A DNA stretch of 38,573 bases from Candidatus Neoanaerotignum galli (GTDB lineage: Bacteria > Bacillota > Clostridia > Lachnospirales > Anaerotignaceae), in the NCBI GenBank assembly GCA_904381335.1, contig CAJFIN010000008.1, positions 1-38,573 on the forward strand. Direction: 5' to 3'. The translations under genes and the position numbers were made by a program. The notes beneath the pieces were generated by a model. It was given only the letters and a program-made list of their open reading frames with translations. It was not told the DNA's origin and made no database searches. Shown piece after piece: positions 9,854 through 18,298 of the stretch; within the stretch, counting starts at the first letter, position 1; every line of letters begins with the position of its first letter.

Positions 9854-10399
9854 ATGTCAGAGAATGGGGCCTTGGCAGAAAATAAACTCATCCTATTATA
9901 TTTGTTACAAAAAATGAATATCGCCCTATCCAACGATGACATCTGCCAATTTGTCATGGAACACAGTGTGATGGATTATTTTCTTGCACAGCAGTATCTG
10001 ACACAGCTGGTGGATACCAAGTTTTTAGAAGAATCCTCTGATAACGGCACCACTCGGTATCATCTCACCGATAGCGGCCGAGAAGCACTGGGGTTTTTTG
10101 AAAACCGCATCAGTTCCTGGCTAAAAAATGCCGCCAATGAATATATCGCCAATAATAAAAGCCGCATCAAAAGCGACTATGAAACATCGGCCAATTATTT
10201 CCCAGAAATTAATGGGGAATACCTAGTGAAATGCGCCGTTTGTGCCTTGGATGGGACCCAAATCATGGAAGTCGATGTGGTGGTGCCCACAAAGAAACAG
10301 GCCCAGATCATTTGCACCAATTGGAAACAAAATGTCAATCATATCGTTTCTGATATTTTTGCCAGTCTCATTGGTCAGGGGAAGTGTCCCCGTTCCTAA
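9854..10399 (+). CDS. DUF4364 family protein (winged-helix-like N-terminus)
   Basis: 181 residues from ATG 9854; GGAGG lies 12 bases upstream, a little far, and a TTG at 9827 is the alternative. The first 80 residues read as a winged helix (NKLILLYLLQKMNIALSNDD, then YLTQLVDTKFLEE and TRYHLTDSGREALGFF), as in PadR/MarR-type proteins. The second half is a small alpha/beta domain ending in IICTNWKQNVNHIVSDIFAS. The family is widespread in Clostridia and is often annotated as a hypothetical regulator; no target is known. It has its own promoter and a terminator right after the stop. Confidence 0.88.
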   Translation: MSENGALAENKLILLYLLQKMNIALSNDDICQFVMEHSVMDYFLAQQYLTQLVDTKFLEESSDNGTTRYHLTDSGREALGFFENRISSWLKNAANEYIANNKSRIKSDYETSANYFPEINGEYLVKCAVCALDGTQIMEVDVVVPTKKQAQIICTNWKQNVNHIVSDIFASLIGQGKCPRS

Positions 10400-10412
10400 G
10401 CGCATCTTTTTT

Positions 10413-10437
10413 CACCGCCTTATGGCGGTGTTTTTTC
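10413..10437 (+). terminator. Intrinsic terminator of the DUF4364 gene
   Basis: CACCGCC and GGCGGTG arms around a four-base loop, followed by six T residues, 13 bases after the stop codon. Confidence 0.9.
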
Positions 10438-10530
10438 TTTACGCAATGGTTTGCACTGATCGTGGGGGTAGTGGCTTTTTTATCGGTTTTTGTATAAAAA
10501 TAAAACTGGTTTTTCTGCTCTCTTTTTCTC

Positions 10531-10568
10531 ATAACAAAAAACGGTTCCGAAGAACCGTTTTTTTGTTA
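10531..10568 (-). terminator. Bidirectional terminator between DUF4364 and the radical SAM/SPASM gene
   Basis: ACGGTTC and GAACCGT arms around CGAA, with an A-tract on one side and a T-tract on the other, so it works on either strand. It starts 22 bases past the stop of the minus-strand gene. Confidence 0.85.
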
Positions 10569-10590
10569 TACTTTGATCAGTTTGACTGGC

Positions 10591-11967
10591 TTAGTTATTC
10601 TGTGCATCCCACTCTGCTTTTGCTTTACGGTTTTCTGCCCAAAGCGTATTGGCCATATCTGTCCAGTTTTCTGCATATGGTTCACATTTTTCCTGCAAAT
10701 GTTCTGCTGTTTCAGGGCTTTGGGGGTCGGTACTTTTCGCACCGGAGCGTTTTACCATTTCTGGCAAAAGATCTGGGTTTTCCAACATTGGGCAAGGGCG
10801 CAGCATATTATCGTTAAAAGGTTGTCCTTTGTAATATTCCATAAAGATAGGGCTCTTCAATGCATCCAGCAAAGAGCACTCATTGATGTTTGCATTGGAA
10901 TAGTGGATGAATACACAAGGATCCACATCACCAGCTGCATTGATGTGCAAATATCTTCTACCTCCAGCGATACAACCGCCTACATATTCCGCATCATTCT
11001 GGAAATCCATAGAGAAAATGGGTTTAGTCTGACGGAATTGACGAATCCGTTCATACATATGTTTGCGCTGTTCTGGTGTAGGCAACAGCTGTGGAGCGGC
11101 ATCATTGCCCACAGGCATATAATGGAAAAACCAAACGAACAATGCACCCGCATCAATAATCATATCAAAGAATTTTTCGCTGCTTACATCATCCACATTG
11201 GCACTTGTATAGCAAGTGGAAATACCAAAAGGCAATTTATGTTTTTTCAGCAACTCCATCGCATGGCTTACTTTCTGGAATACACCATCACCACGACGTC
11301 CATCATTTGCCGTCTCAAAACCTTCCAAGCTAATGGCAGGAATAAAGTTTTTTACCCGCAACATTTCCTGACAGAACTCTTCATCGATCAACGTACCATT
11401 AGTGAAGGACAAGAACTGACAATCAGGATGTTTTTCACAAAGAGTAATCAAATCTTTTTTCCGTACCATGGGTTCACCGCCCGTATAAATATACATATAA
11501 GTACCCATGGCATTGCCTTCTTTAATAATGCGATCCATAGTTTCCAAAGACAGGTTCAGCTTGTGACCATATTCTGCAGCCCAGCAACCAGTGCAGTGCA
11601 GGTTACAAGCACTAGTGGGATCCATCAGTACAGCCCAAGGCACGTTGCAATGTTCTTTTTCCCGAGTAGCCTCCTGCAATGCACTACCCTTCAGTGCGGC
11701 ATTGATGATAAAGTTTTCAAAGAATGCCCGTCTTACACCAGGATCCAGCTCATATGTACGCAAAATCAACTGATACCAATTATTTTTCTGCTCAATGGCA
11801 TTACGGAAAGATCTTCTCTGGCTTTTGTACCAATCTTCCGGTACCATTTTATCAATGACATTCATTGCCTTTGGCAGGTTCGCTTCTGGATCCTTTTCCA
11901 AATAGCCCAAAGCCGTACGCACGGCCGTAGAAAATGCAGCATTTTTTACGACATTTAATACATTCAT
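10591..11967 (-). CDS. Radical SAM protein with SPASM-like C-terminus
   Basis: 458 residues from ATG 11967, which is preceded by GGAGAGG; upstream codons lie in the untranslated leader. The iron-sulfur motif is CNLHCTGCW (C121, C125, C128), followed by IYTGGEPMVR and LSFTNGTLID, so the fold is the MoaA/anSME type. Later cysteines (GGCIAGGRRYLHINAAGDVD, then PCVFIHYSN, then LRPCPMLENP and EKCEPY) resemble a SPASM auxiliary cluster region. The about 115 residues before the cluster form an extra helical N-terminal domain. Relatives act on peptides, proteins or lipids; no precursor peptide is seen nearby, so the substrate is unknown. It is expressed alone from a near-consensus promoter. Confidence 0.87.
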   Translation of the reverse strand: MNVLNVVKNAAFSTAVRTALGYLEKDPEANLPKAMNVIDKMVPEDWYKSQRRSFRNAIEQKNNWYQLILRTYELDPGVRRAFFENFIINAALKGSALQEATREKEHCNVPWAVLMDPTSACNLHCTGCWAAEYGHKLNLSLETMDRIIKEGNAMGTYMYIYTGGEPMVRKKDLITLCEKHPDCQFLSFTNGTLIDEEFCQEMLRVKNFIPAISLEGFETANDGRRGDGVFQKVSHAMELLKKHKLPFGISTCYTSANVDDVSSEKFFDMIIDAGALFVWFFHYMPVGNDAAPQLLPTPEQRKHMYERIRQFRQTKPIFSMDFQNDAEYVGGCIAGGRRYLHINAAGDVDPCVFIHYSNANINECSLLDALKSPIFMEYYKGQPFNDNMLRPCPMLENPDLLPEMVKRSGAKSTDPQSPETAEHLQEKCEPYAENWTDMANTLWAENRKAKAEWDAQNN

Positions 11968-12094
11968 TTCTTTTCCTCTCCTTCGGCCTGGAAATCCGGC
12001 CTTTTCTTTTTGGTTATTCCCGTTATCTTGGTGATCTATAAACAGCCTGACCAATGCTCCCCTCACCAGCCTGGCAAAGACCCAACTCGGTACG

Positions 12095-12123
12095 ATTATA
12101 CGCCCGTTCCGGCGTAACGTCAA
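12095..12123 (-). promoter_or_regulatory. Strong sigma-A promoter of the radical SAM/SPASM gene
   Basis: TTGACG and TATAAT with a 17-base spacer on the minus strand. Transcription would start near 12088, giving a leader of about 120 bases. The promoter sits 31 bases past the stop of the upstream flavoprotein gene. Confidence 0.85.
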
Positions 12124-12154
12124 CGATTTTCTTTCTCTTTACTAGGATTTACTT

Positions 12155-12772
12155 CTATTCTGGCCGATCTGATAAATGCTCCGGCGAAAGACCCGACAAA
12201 CGGACACCAAGACGCCATCCTTTCTCATTAGAGGCCTGATAAGCTTCCCGTGAAATCTGAAACCCTGTATAATACGGTGGGTGACGTCCCCCCTCCAAAA
12301 TCAAATGAGCCACCTTTTCTAATGCCTGCTGCACAGGCATTTTTTCCGGCCCATCCCATGGGACCTTTCGCAATGTTACCGCTGCTGCACCGGCGCCAAT
12401 ACCAGCGCCGCCGCAAAACGCTGCGCCTACCTTTTGACACCAAATCTCCAGCATCCGAAAAGCATGGCGGCTTTGAAAGGCTTCATAAAAACCGCAATTC
12501 ACCAAGGCATAGATCCTTTTCCCCCGGGCTGCTCCTGCTTGCAATGCTTCTTGCAAAAACGCCACCACATGAGCCGGCAAACCATCAACATATACCGGCA
12601 ATGCCAATACCCAGACTTCTGCATCCGCCACAGAAGCAAAATCCTCAAATCCCTTCAAGAACACTTCTTCCACTTCGATCTGGTCTGCAAATATCGAAGA
12701 GATGGCTTTCAGCAGCTCTGCCGATGCACTGTTTTTTCTTTTGGGGCTGCCACAAAAACAGACTGCCTTCAT
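12155..12772 (-). CDS. Flavodoxin-fold NAD(P)H/FMN reductase-like protein (second of a pair)
   Basis: 205 residues from ATG 12772, which overlaps the upstream stop as ATGA and has GGGAGG six bases before it. The start MKAVCFCGSPKRKNSASAEL is the FMN-phosphate loop of NADPH-dependent FMN reductases. EVWVLALPVYVDGLPAHVVA is the second flavin-contact strand and loop, and ALVNCGFYEAFQ matches the third strand. The C-terminus is extended with basic and aromatic residues. It is translationally coupled to a related protein, so the two may form a heterodimer or act in sequence. The substrate is unknown. Confidence 0.8.
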   Translation of the reverse strand: MKAVCFCGSPKRKNSASAELLKAISSIFADQIEVEEVFLKGFEDFASVADAEVWVLALPVYVDGLPAHVVAFLQEALQAGAARGKRIYALVNCGFYEAFQSRHAFRMLEIWCQKVGAAFCGGAGIGAGAAAVTLRKVPWDGPEKMPVQQALEKVAHLILEGGRHPPYYTGFQISREAYQASNEKGWRLGVRLSGLSPEHLSDRPE

Positions 12773-13278
12773 CTCCATCCCTCCCATTGCTCCACCTCGG
12801 ACACAAAAGATACTTCTGCCACATCGGCATAAAAATTGATGCCATAAGATGCGGCCCAAGCTTTGGCGCAGGAACGTTCTTCTTCTGTGATATCCGGTCC
12901 ATAAAAGCAGAAATGAACGCGGAAGCGGTGATCATATCGAGGCTGGTGGTGCATCTCTCCGCCCACAATGGCAAAATCCGGATGGAGATAACCAATCGAC
13001 CGGTCCAACACTGCCTTCACCGCAGGACTGGGCCCGCCCCAATCAAGCCGGCTGACGATATACACTTCCTCTGCTTCGCTAAGGCGTTTGCCCATGGATT
13101 GATAGCTATCCGGCAAAACACATCGTCCCGGCGTCTTTAGCCAACATCCAAAGCACCCTGTACAAAATAGCGGCGTTTGCTGGGCCACCGCAGCCTGATC
13201 CGCCTTAGCAAATTTTTTCAGCATCTCCTCCCGCCCACTGGGCAGGTCATGGATGAGGAACCTCTTTTTTTCTTCCAA
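12769..13278 (-). CDS. Flavodoxin-fold oxidoreductase with Cys motif (first of a pair)
   Basis: 169 residues. It contains FCTGCFGCWLKTPGRCVLPD near residue 38, the CxxCxxC...C segment seen in many clostridial flavodoxin-family NAD(P)H reductases. It then has AEEVYIVSRLDWGGPSPAVK, which matches the flavin-binding strand and loop, and ending helices around SCAKAWAASYGINFYA. The N-terminal phosphate-binding loop (GSPR type) is degenerate (HDLPSGREEM). The next gene starts within its stop codon, so the pair is co-translated. Whether the cysteines hold a metal cluster is not known. It ends the long minus-strand run that starts at coaBC. Confidence 0.78.
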   Translation of the reverse strand: MEEKKRFLIHDLPSGREEMLKKFAKADQAAVAQQTPLFCTGCFGCWLKTPGRCVLPDSYQSMGKRLSEAEEVYIVSRLDWGGPSPAVKAVLDRSIGYLHPDFAIVGGEMHHQPRYDHRFRVHFCFYGPDITEEERSCAKAWAASYGINFYADVAEVSFVSEVEQWEGWR

Positions 13279-13305
13279 GCGGCTCTTCCTCCTTCCCTCC
13301 TGCAG

Positions 13306-13485
13306 TTAAACCTCACGGGGCAGCAGGATCCATAACAGAATATAAATTACCAGCACCGGCAAACGAAACAGCAGCAACAGCAAAACGGCTCCAATTCGCA
13401 CTAAAGACAGCTCAAGAGAAAACCTTTCTGCTATTCCGCCGCAAACGCCGGCGATCATTTTATTTTTGGATAAGAATAAGCCCAT
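13306..13485 (-). CDS. Small PspC-domain membrane protein
   Basis: 59 residues, too short for most gene callers. It starts MGLFLSKNKMIAGVCGGIAE, which carries the PspC signature (KxxAGVCGGxAxxF), followed by FSLELSLVRIGAVLLLLLF and a hydrophobic helix ending IYILLWILLPREV. In enterobacteria PspC senses envelope stress with PspB; stand-alone short versions are common in Bacillota and poorly studied. No pspA or pspB is in the window. It lies 77 bases after engB and 27 bases before the flavodoxin pair on the same strand. The ribosome binding site (GAGAGG) is modest. Confidence 0.85.
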   Translation of the reverse strand: MGLFLSKNKMIAGVCGGIAERFSLELSLVRIGAVLLLLLFRLPVLVIYILLWILLPREV

Positions 13486-13512
13486 ACTGCGCCCTGCCTC
13501 TCTTTAGCACTT

Positions 13513-13538
13513 AAAACGTATTTCCTTGCCTAAATACG
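13513..13538 (-). terminator. Weak terminator after engB
   Basis: CGTATTT and AAATACG arms with an eight-base loop, followed by TTTTAAG in the minus-strand transcript. The stem is A/T-rich, so read-through into the PspC gene is likely. Confidence 0.5.
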
Positions 13539-13562
13539 GCGGGCACGAAGGTTTTGTCTGAT

Positions 13563-14180
13563 TCATTTTACCGATTTTTCATCTTTTTTGTCATCAGCAA
13601 ATAAAATTCGCTCTATTTGTTCCCATAATTCCGCTACGCCTGCTTTCGTCACACCAGAAAATGGAATCAGATGGTCCTCCGGACGCAATTGCAGCGTCTT
13701 TTTTATCAGAGCCAGCTGCTTGGGCACTTGGCTTCGATTGAGCTTATCCGCCTTCGTGGCGGCAATGAGAATTTCATACCCATAATGGCGCAGCCATTGG
13801 TACATCAGCTGATCGTTTTCCCCTGGGGCATGACGGATGTCTATGAGCAGCACAATGGCTTTTAAGGTCTGACGGTTTTGCAGATATCCTTCAATCATGG
13901 CGCCCCATTTTTCAATTTCTGACTTTGGCGCTTTGGCGTAGCCATACCCTGGCACATCTACAATATACAGCAGCCCTTCCACATCATAAAAATTGATCGT
14001 TCTGGTTTTGCCCGGAGAAGAACTTGTTCGTGCCAAGGCCTTCCGGCGCACCATGGCGTTAATGAGGGTGGATTTGCCCACATTTGACTTTCCCACAAAA
14101 GCCACTTCTGGGCGTCCATCCTTTGGATACTGGGCTTCTTTTACCCCCACTGCTGCCAAAGAGACACGATTTACTTCCAT
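13563..14180 (-). CDS. engB: Ribosome biogenesis GTPase EngB (YsxC/YihA)
   Basis: 205 residues, the family length. It binds GTP and helps assemble the large ribosomal subunit. G1 is GKSNVGKST (residues 30-38), G2 lies in SSSPGKTRTINFY, G3 is DVPGYGYAKA, G4 is TKADKLN, and FSGVTKAG is the G5 region. Its start overlaps the end of lon by 10 bases. The lon-ysxC order is also found in Bacillus subtilis, which supports both calls. It lies in the middle of a long co-oriented gene run. Confidence 0.97.
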   Translation of the reverse strand: MEVNRVSLAAVGVKEAQYPKDGRPEVAFVGKSNVGKSTLINAMVRRKALARTSSSPGKTRTINFYDVEGLLYIVDVPGYGYAKAPKSEIEKWGAMIEGYLQNRQTLKAIVLLIDIRHAPGENDQLMYQWLRHYGYEILIAATKADKLNRSQVPKQLALIKKTLQLRPEDHLIPFSGVTKAGVAELWEQIERILFADDKKDEKSVK

Positions 14181-16501
14181 AATCCATCTCCTTCCACCAA
14201 AGCAGTCTCCAGCACATCGGACATTGTTTTTACGTAACGGATCGTCAATCCTTGGATCGTCTGTTTTTCTAACTCCGCTATATCCAGCCGGTTTTCTTCT
14301 GGCACCAACACAGTAGTGATCCCAGCCTGGCGGGCAGCCAGCAGTTTTTCTTTTAAGCCCCCAATGGCCAGCACTCGTCCTGTGATGGTTACTTCCCCCG
14401 TCATAGCCACTTCAGGACGCACTTTCTGCCCCGTTGCAGCAGAAAAAATTGCCGTTGCCATCGTAACCCCTGCTGAAGGGCCATCTTTCGGCACTGCACC
14501 TTCTGGGATATGGATATGTACATCCCGATCCTGGAACGGGTCCTCCGTATCCATTTGCATTGACAAGCTGCGCACATAGGTTAGGGCTGTTTTTGCCGAC
14601 TCCTGCATCACACTGCCCATTTGCCCAGTCAGCACCAACTTACCACTGCCTCTTGTCAGCACTGCTTCCACTTCTAGTGTATCGCCGCCGGCGCTGGTCC
14701 ATGCCAATCCCCGCACAACACCAACCAGTGCCTGTACATTTGCCGTCAAAGGCCGCACCTTTTCCGGCCCCATGGCTTGACGAATGGTCCCCTTGGTTAA
14801 CCGCACCTGTTTTTGCCGGCCCAAAAGCCGTTCCTTTGCCACTTTTCGGCAGAGACTGGCGATACATCGTTCTAACTGCCGCACGCCTGCCTCTCTCGTA
14901 TAGCGTTCTGCCAAATAGGCCAGCGCCTCTTCTCCCAGCTGGATTTGGTCTTCTTTTAGTCCAGCCCGCTCCCGCTCTTTGGGAAACAGATATCTTTTAG
15001 CAATTTGAATTTTTTCATCTAACGTGTATCCCGGCAGTTCAATCAACTCCATCCGATCCCGCAGAGCCGGTGGAATCTGCTGTGGATCATTGGCGGTGCA
15101 TAAGAAAAACACTTGGGATAAGTCATACGGGATTTCCAAATAATGGTCGCTAAACGTGTGGTTTTGCTCGCCATCCAACACTTCTAATAAAGCTGCCGCT
15201 GGATCGCCTTGATAAGAAGAAGACAGTTTATCCACTTCATCCAGCAGCAATACCGGATTGATGGTGCCAGCCCGTTTCATTGCCCGTAAAATCCTGCCGC
15301 ACATGGCGCCAACATAGGTACGCCGGTGTCCTCGGATCTCACTTTCATCCTTCACACCGCCCAAACTCATCCGAACGAAGCGCCGGCCAAGGGCCCTCGC
15401 CACAGACTTTGCCACAGAAGTTTTGCCCACCCCCGGCGGGCCAGTCAGGCAAAGGATGGTTGGACCCATCCGTCCGGTCGTTTCCTGCACAGCTAAATAT
15501 TCTACCACGCGCTCTTTTACTTCTTTCAGACCATAGTGATCCTCATCCAAGATCTCCTGCGCGCGTTTTAAATCCATGTTGGTTTTCGTGGTCTCCGTCC
15601 AAGGCAGCTCCAAAATCAGTTCCACATAATTTCGAATGATATTGGCCTCCGGTGTGGCCAGGCTCATCTTCTTTAGATGTTCACACTCCTGTTCCACCGT
15701 TTGCATGGCTTCCTCTGGCAGCCCCTTTTCCTTCGCCTTTTTCTGATAGTCCTCCGCCACAGAAACCAGCCCATCTGGGTCTCCCAGTTCATCCTGGATT
15801 ACCTTCATCTGTTCCCGCAGATAATACTCCTTTTGAGAGGCTTCTACCTTGGCTCGCACCTTCTTTTCAAGCTCTGCTTTCATCTCCAAAATTGCAATCT
15901 CTTCTTGGAGCTTTTGCATCACTTCATCCAGCCGCGCTTCGGGATTGATTTCTTCTAAAAAAGTTTGCTTTTCTTCCGGAGGAAGCTGCATTCCGGCGGC
16001 AATCACATCTGCTATCTGGCCAACATTTTTAGATGAAATGACATTCACCATCGCCTCATTTTGTCCAGATGTGCCGCCAATACGCACATAGGTATCAAAC
16101 AGATCTGCCGCTAGGCGCATCTTTGCCTGCTCGGCAATGTCTTCTGTCTTTTCTTCTTCCTTGGCACAAGGAAGAAAAGATGCCATTTCGCATTCTTCTC
16201 CTGCCATGATCTGTTGTAGTTTTCCGCGGTAAAGGCCCTCTACGATCACATGGGTCATATTCCCAGGCAAACGCAATATTTGCTTAATACGCCCCACCGT
16301 ACCCACAGCGGACAGATCCTCTAAAACGGGATTTTCAGCTTCATCTTCTTTTTGCTTTACAAAAAATGCTTCATCCCCTGTTTGCTGTGCCATTTCCAGC
16401 GCAGCCAAGGATTTGGCCCGCCCCACCGGAAAACTCAAGACCATATAAGGAAACACCACCACGCCCCGCAGGGCAATCAGGGGCAACTGTTCTGTTTCCA
16501 T
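14171..16501 (-). CDS. lon: ATP-dependent protease Lon
   Basis: 776 residues from ATG 16501, which has AGAGGTG at good spacing; the GTG six bases earlier is too close to that site. Domains in order are the N-terminal substrate-binding LON domain (PLIALRGVVVFPYMVLSFPV on), a coiled-coil-rich linker near residues 180-260, the AAA+ module with Walker A CLTGPPGVGKTS and Walker B LLLDEVDKL, and the LonA-type protease with the PKDGPSAG serine (S676) and the lysine of GLKEKLLAA (K719). Lon degrades damaged and regulatory proteins. No CIRCE or HrcA-like element is visible upstream; it probably shares the transcript from coaBC. Confidence 0.98.
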   Translation of the reverse strand: METEQLPLIALRGVVVFPYMVLSFPVGRAKSLAALEMAQQTGDEAFFVKQKEDEAENPVLEDLSAVGTVGRIKQILRLPGNMTHVIVEGLYRGKLQQIMAGEECEMASFLPCAKEEEKTEDIAEQAKMRLAADLFDTYVRIGGTSGQNEAMVNVISSKNVGQIADVIAAGMQLPPEEKQTFLEEINPEARLDEVMQKLQEEIAILEMKAELEKKVRAKVEASQKEYYLREQMKVIQDELGDPDGLVSVAEDYQKKAKEKGLPEEAMQTVEQECEHLKKMSLATPEANIIRNYVELILELPWTETTKTNMDLKRAQEILDEDHYGLKEVKERVVEYLAVQETTGRMGPTILCLTGPPGVGKTSVAKSVARALGRRFVRMSLGGVKDESEIRGHRRTYVGAMCGRILRAMKRAGTINPVLLLDEVDKLSSSYQGDPAAALLEVLDGEQNHTFSDHYLEIPYDLSQVFFLCTANDPQQIPPALRDRMELIELPGYTLDEKIQIAKRYLFPKERERAGLKEDQIQLGEEALAYLAERYTREAGVRQLERCIASLCRKVAKERLLGRQKQVRLTKGTIRQAMGPEKVRPLTANVQALVGVVRGLAWTSAGGDTLEVEAVLTRGSGKLVLTGQMGSVMQESAKTALTYVRSLSMQMDTEDPFQDRDVHIHIPEGAVPKDGPSAGVTMATAIFSAATGQKVRPEVAMTGEVTITGRVLAIGGLKEKLLAARQAGITTVLVPEENRLDIAELEKQTIQGLTIRYVKTMSDVLETALVEGDGLWK

Positions 16502-16553
16502 CCTCACACCTCTTTTCGGCTTTAGCCGTTGGTTCTATCTGCAATAAAGACGG

Positions 16554-17420
16554 TTATGGGTTTGCCTGCTGCCGGACAAAAGATGCGCTTTGCATACCAG
16601 CAATCATGCCTTCCTGCACAGCCTTAGCCACCTGGGCAATGCCCGGTGTACAGTCGCCGCAGGCATATAAGCCCGGCACAGTGGTTTCCATCCGTTCATT
16701 GACCTGGATTTGATTGCCTTGCAGCGCGGCGCCCATTTTACGGGCCAGATCCGTACTGCCTGCAATTCCTTCTGCCACAAAAACCCCCGATAAAGGCAAG
16801 AACGAACCGTCTGCCCGGCGCAGCCCTGCCACTTCATTTTCTCCTTCTACCATACGCAGCAGGCTTTCATCCACCTGTATATCACTAGGTGCCTGATCTA
16901 AAAAAGGGCGGCCATTGGTACAAATGGTCACCGAATGGGCCAGCGGCTGTAAAACCTGGGCTTCATGGAGGGCATAACTGCCGTTGCCCAGCACCGCCAC
17001 ATCCTTACCTCGGAAAAAGAAACCATCACAAACAGCACAATAGCTTACACCTCGACCCTCCCGTTCTGTCAATCCTGGCAAAGGCGTTTTTGCCCGCTGC
17101 GCCCCTACGGCCAGCACCAGGCTTTTTCCCTGCAGCATCTGTCCAGAAAGATTCACTGTAAAAGCGCCGTCATAGCCAATATCTAACACTTCTCCTGGAC
17201 AATACACCGCTCCTACCGCCTTTGCCTGGGCCAAACCTTGCGCAAAAAGCGTTGGCCCATCAATGGGCTCGGCAAATCCATAATAATTTTCAATTTGGCC
17301 TGCCCGCAGCAATGCACTGTTTTTTTGTCCCACCAATGCCGTTTGACTGCCAGCTCGGCTTGCATAAATGGCAGCAGAACACCCTGCCGGCCCCAGTCCA
17401 ATGACAATCACATCATACAC
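16554..17420 (-). CDS. Thioredoxin reductase-like FAD/NAD(P) oxidoreductase
   Basis: 288 residues from GTG 17420, nine bases after GAGGAGG and overlapping the upstream stop by 8 bases. FAD binding is seen in VYDVIVIGLGPAGCSAAIYA and the later ATG-like and GD motifs (LYACGDCTPGIAQVAKAV). The redox centre is CAVCDG, the CxxC of low-molecular-weight thioredoxin reductases, and the NAD(P) loop is VAVLGNGSYALHEAQ. It differs from housekeeping TrxB in spacing and in the GNGSYA loop, so the partner may be a special thioredoxin or another disulfide carrier. No thioredoxin gene is adjacent. Confidence 0.82.
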   Translation of the reverse strand: MYDVIVIGLGPAGCSAAIYASRAGSQTALVGQKNSALLRAGQIENYYGFAEPIDGPTLFAQGLAQAKAVGAVYCPGEVLDIGYDGAFTVNLSGQMLQGKSLVLAVGAQRAKTPLPGLTEREGRGVSYCAVCDGFFFRGKDVAVLGNGSYALHEAQVLQPLAHSVTICTNGRPFLDQAPSDIQVDESLLRMVEGENEVAGLRRADGSFLPLSGVFVAEGIAGSTDLARKMGAALQGNQIQVNERMETTVPGLYACGDCTPGIAQVAKAVQEGMIAGMQSASFVRQQANP

Positions 17421-18276
17421 TCCGGCCAACCTCCTCTTCTTCCTGGTCAAAATGCACCCGCTCTGCCGACAGGCGGTAAAGATCTTCCCGCCGATTTTGT
17501 AGCATACCCAGCTGACGGCGGGCCTGAGCCACCTCTGGCAAATCTATCTCTGCCATCACCACGCCAGGCTCTTGCCCGCCTTCTGCCAGCACCTTGCCCC
17601 AAGGGTCCACGATCATACTATGTCCATAGGCCCGATAGGTAGGGCTTTGACCGCATTGGGCCGCCCCAATGAGATAAGCCCCATTTTCTGCCGCTCTAGC
17701 CCTCAGCAGCAGCTGCCAATGAAGCTGCCCGGTGGCAAAGGTGAAGTTTGCGGGACACAAAAACACTTCCGCCCCCTGCAGCGCCAAACATCGAAAGAGT
17801 TCTGGAAACCGCAGGTCATAGCAAATGGAAAACCCCACGCATCCAACCCCCTTCGTCTTAGCCAGCACCAGTTCTTCTCCCGGCGATGCCCAACTGCTTT
17901 CTGACACACTAGGGCCTTGGGTCATATCCACATCAAACAAATGCGTCTTTCGATAGGCACTGATTCGCTGGCCATCGGGGCCCAAAAAAAGAGACGTATT
18001 ATAAGGCAGACCATTGGAATTTTTTTCAAAGAAACTGCCCGCCAGCAAATATAGTCCTAACGTTTTGGCTATCGCTGCAGCCCAGGCGGCTGTCCGTCCC
18101 GTCCATGACTCGGCCATTTCCTGGCTTTGGCGGCCGTTATAAAAAGCATTTTCTGGTAAGATCGCCAGTCTTGCACCAGATGCTGCTGCTTGCTTCAGCA
18201 ACGCTTCAGCCTGGAGTAGATTCGCCTGCCAGTCTTTTTCGGATTTCATTTGTATCGCCGCAGCTAAAAAACCCAT
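17413..18276 (-). CDS. Nitrilase-superfamily amidohydrolase (Nit1/NIT2-like)
   Basis: 287 residues with AGGAGG before the ATG. The catalytic triad is Glu42 (LPENAFY), Lys110 (AYRKTHLFDVD) and Cys152 (GFSICYDLRFPEL). The YRKTHLFD and SICYDLRFPE wording is that of the Nit1/NIT2 branch, which includes the deaminated-glutathione and omega-amidases. It probably hydrolyses a damaged or side-product amide such as alpha-ketoglutaramate or a deaminated thiol; the exact substrate cannot be read. Placement next to a TrxB-like flavoprotein and coaBC hints at thiol-related metabolite repair. The C-terminus overlaps the start of the next gene. Confidence 0.88.
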   Translation of the reverse strand: MGFLAAAIQMKSEKDWQANLLQAEALLKQAAASGARLAILPENAFYNGRQSQEMAESWTGRTAAWAAAIAKTLGLYLLAGSFFEKNSNGLPYNTSLFLGPDGQRISAYRKTHLFDVDMTQGPSVSESSWASPGEELVLAKTKGVGCVGFSICYDLRFPELFRCLALQGAEVFLCPANFTFATGQLHWQLLLRARAAENGAYLIGAAQCGQSPTYRAYGHSMIVDPWGKVLAEGGQEPGVVMAEIDLPEVAQARRQLGMLQNRREDLYRLSAERVHFDQEEEEVGRSV

Positions 18277-18298
18277 GAAGCGCCCTCCTTTTTTCCTA

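Noticed and set aside
10573-11958. Plus-strand 461-codon frame opposite the radical SAM/SPASM gene
   Set aside because: Long but antisense to a gene with clear iron-sulfur motifs, promoter and terminator.
12250-13140. Plus-strand 296-codon frame opposite the flavodoxin pair
   Set aside because: Antisense shadow; no ribosome binding site or family motif.
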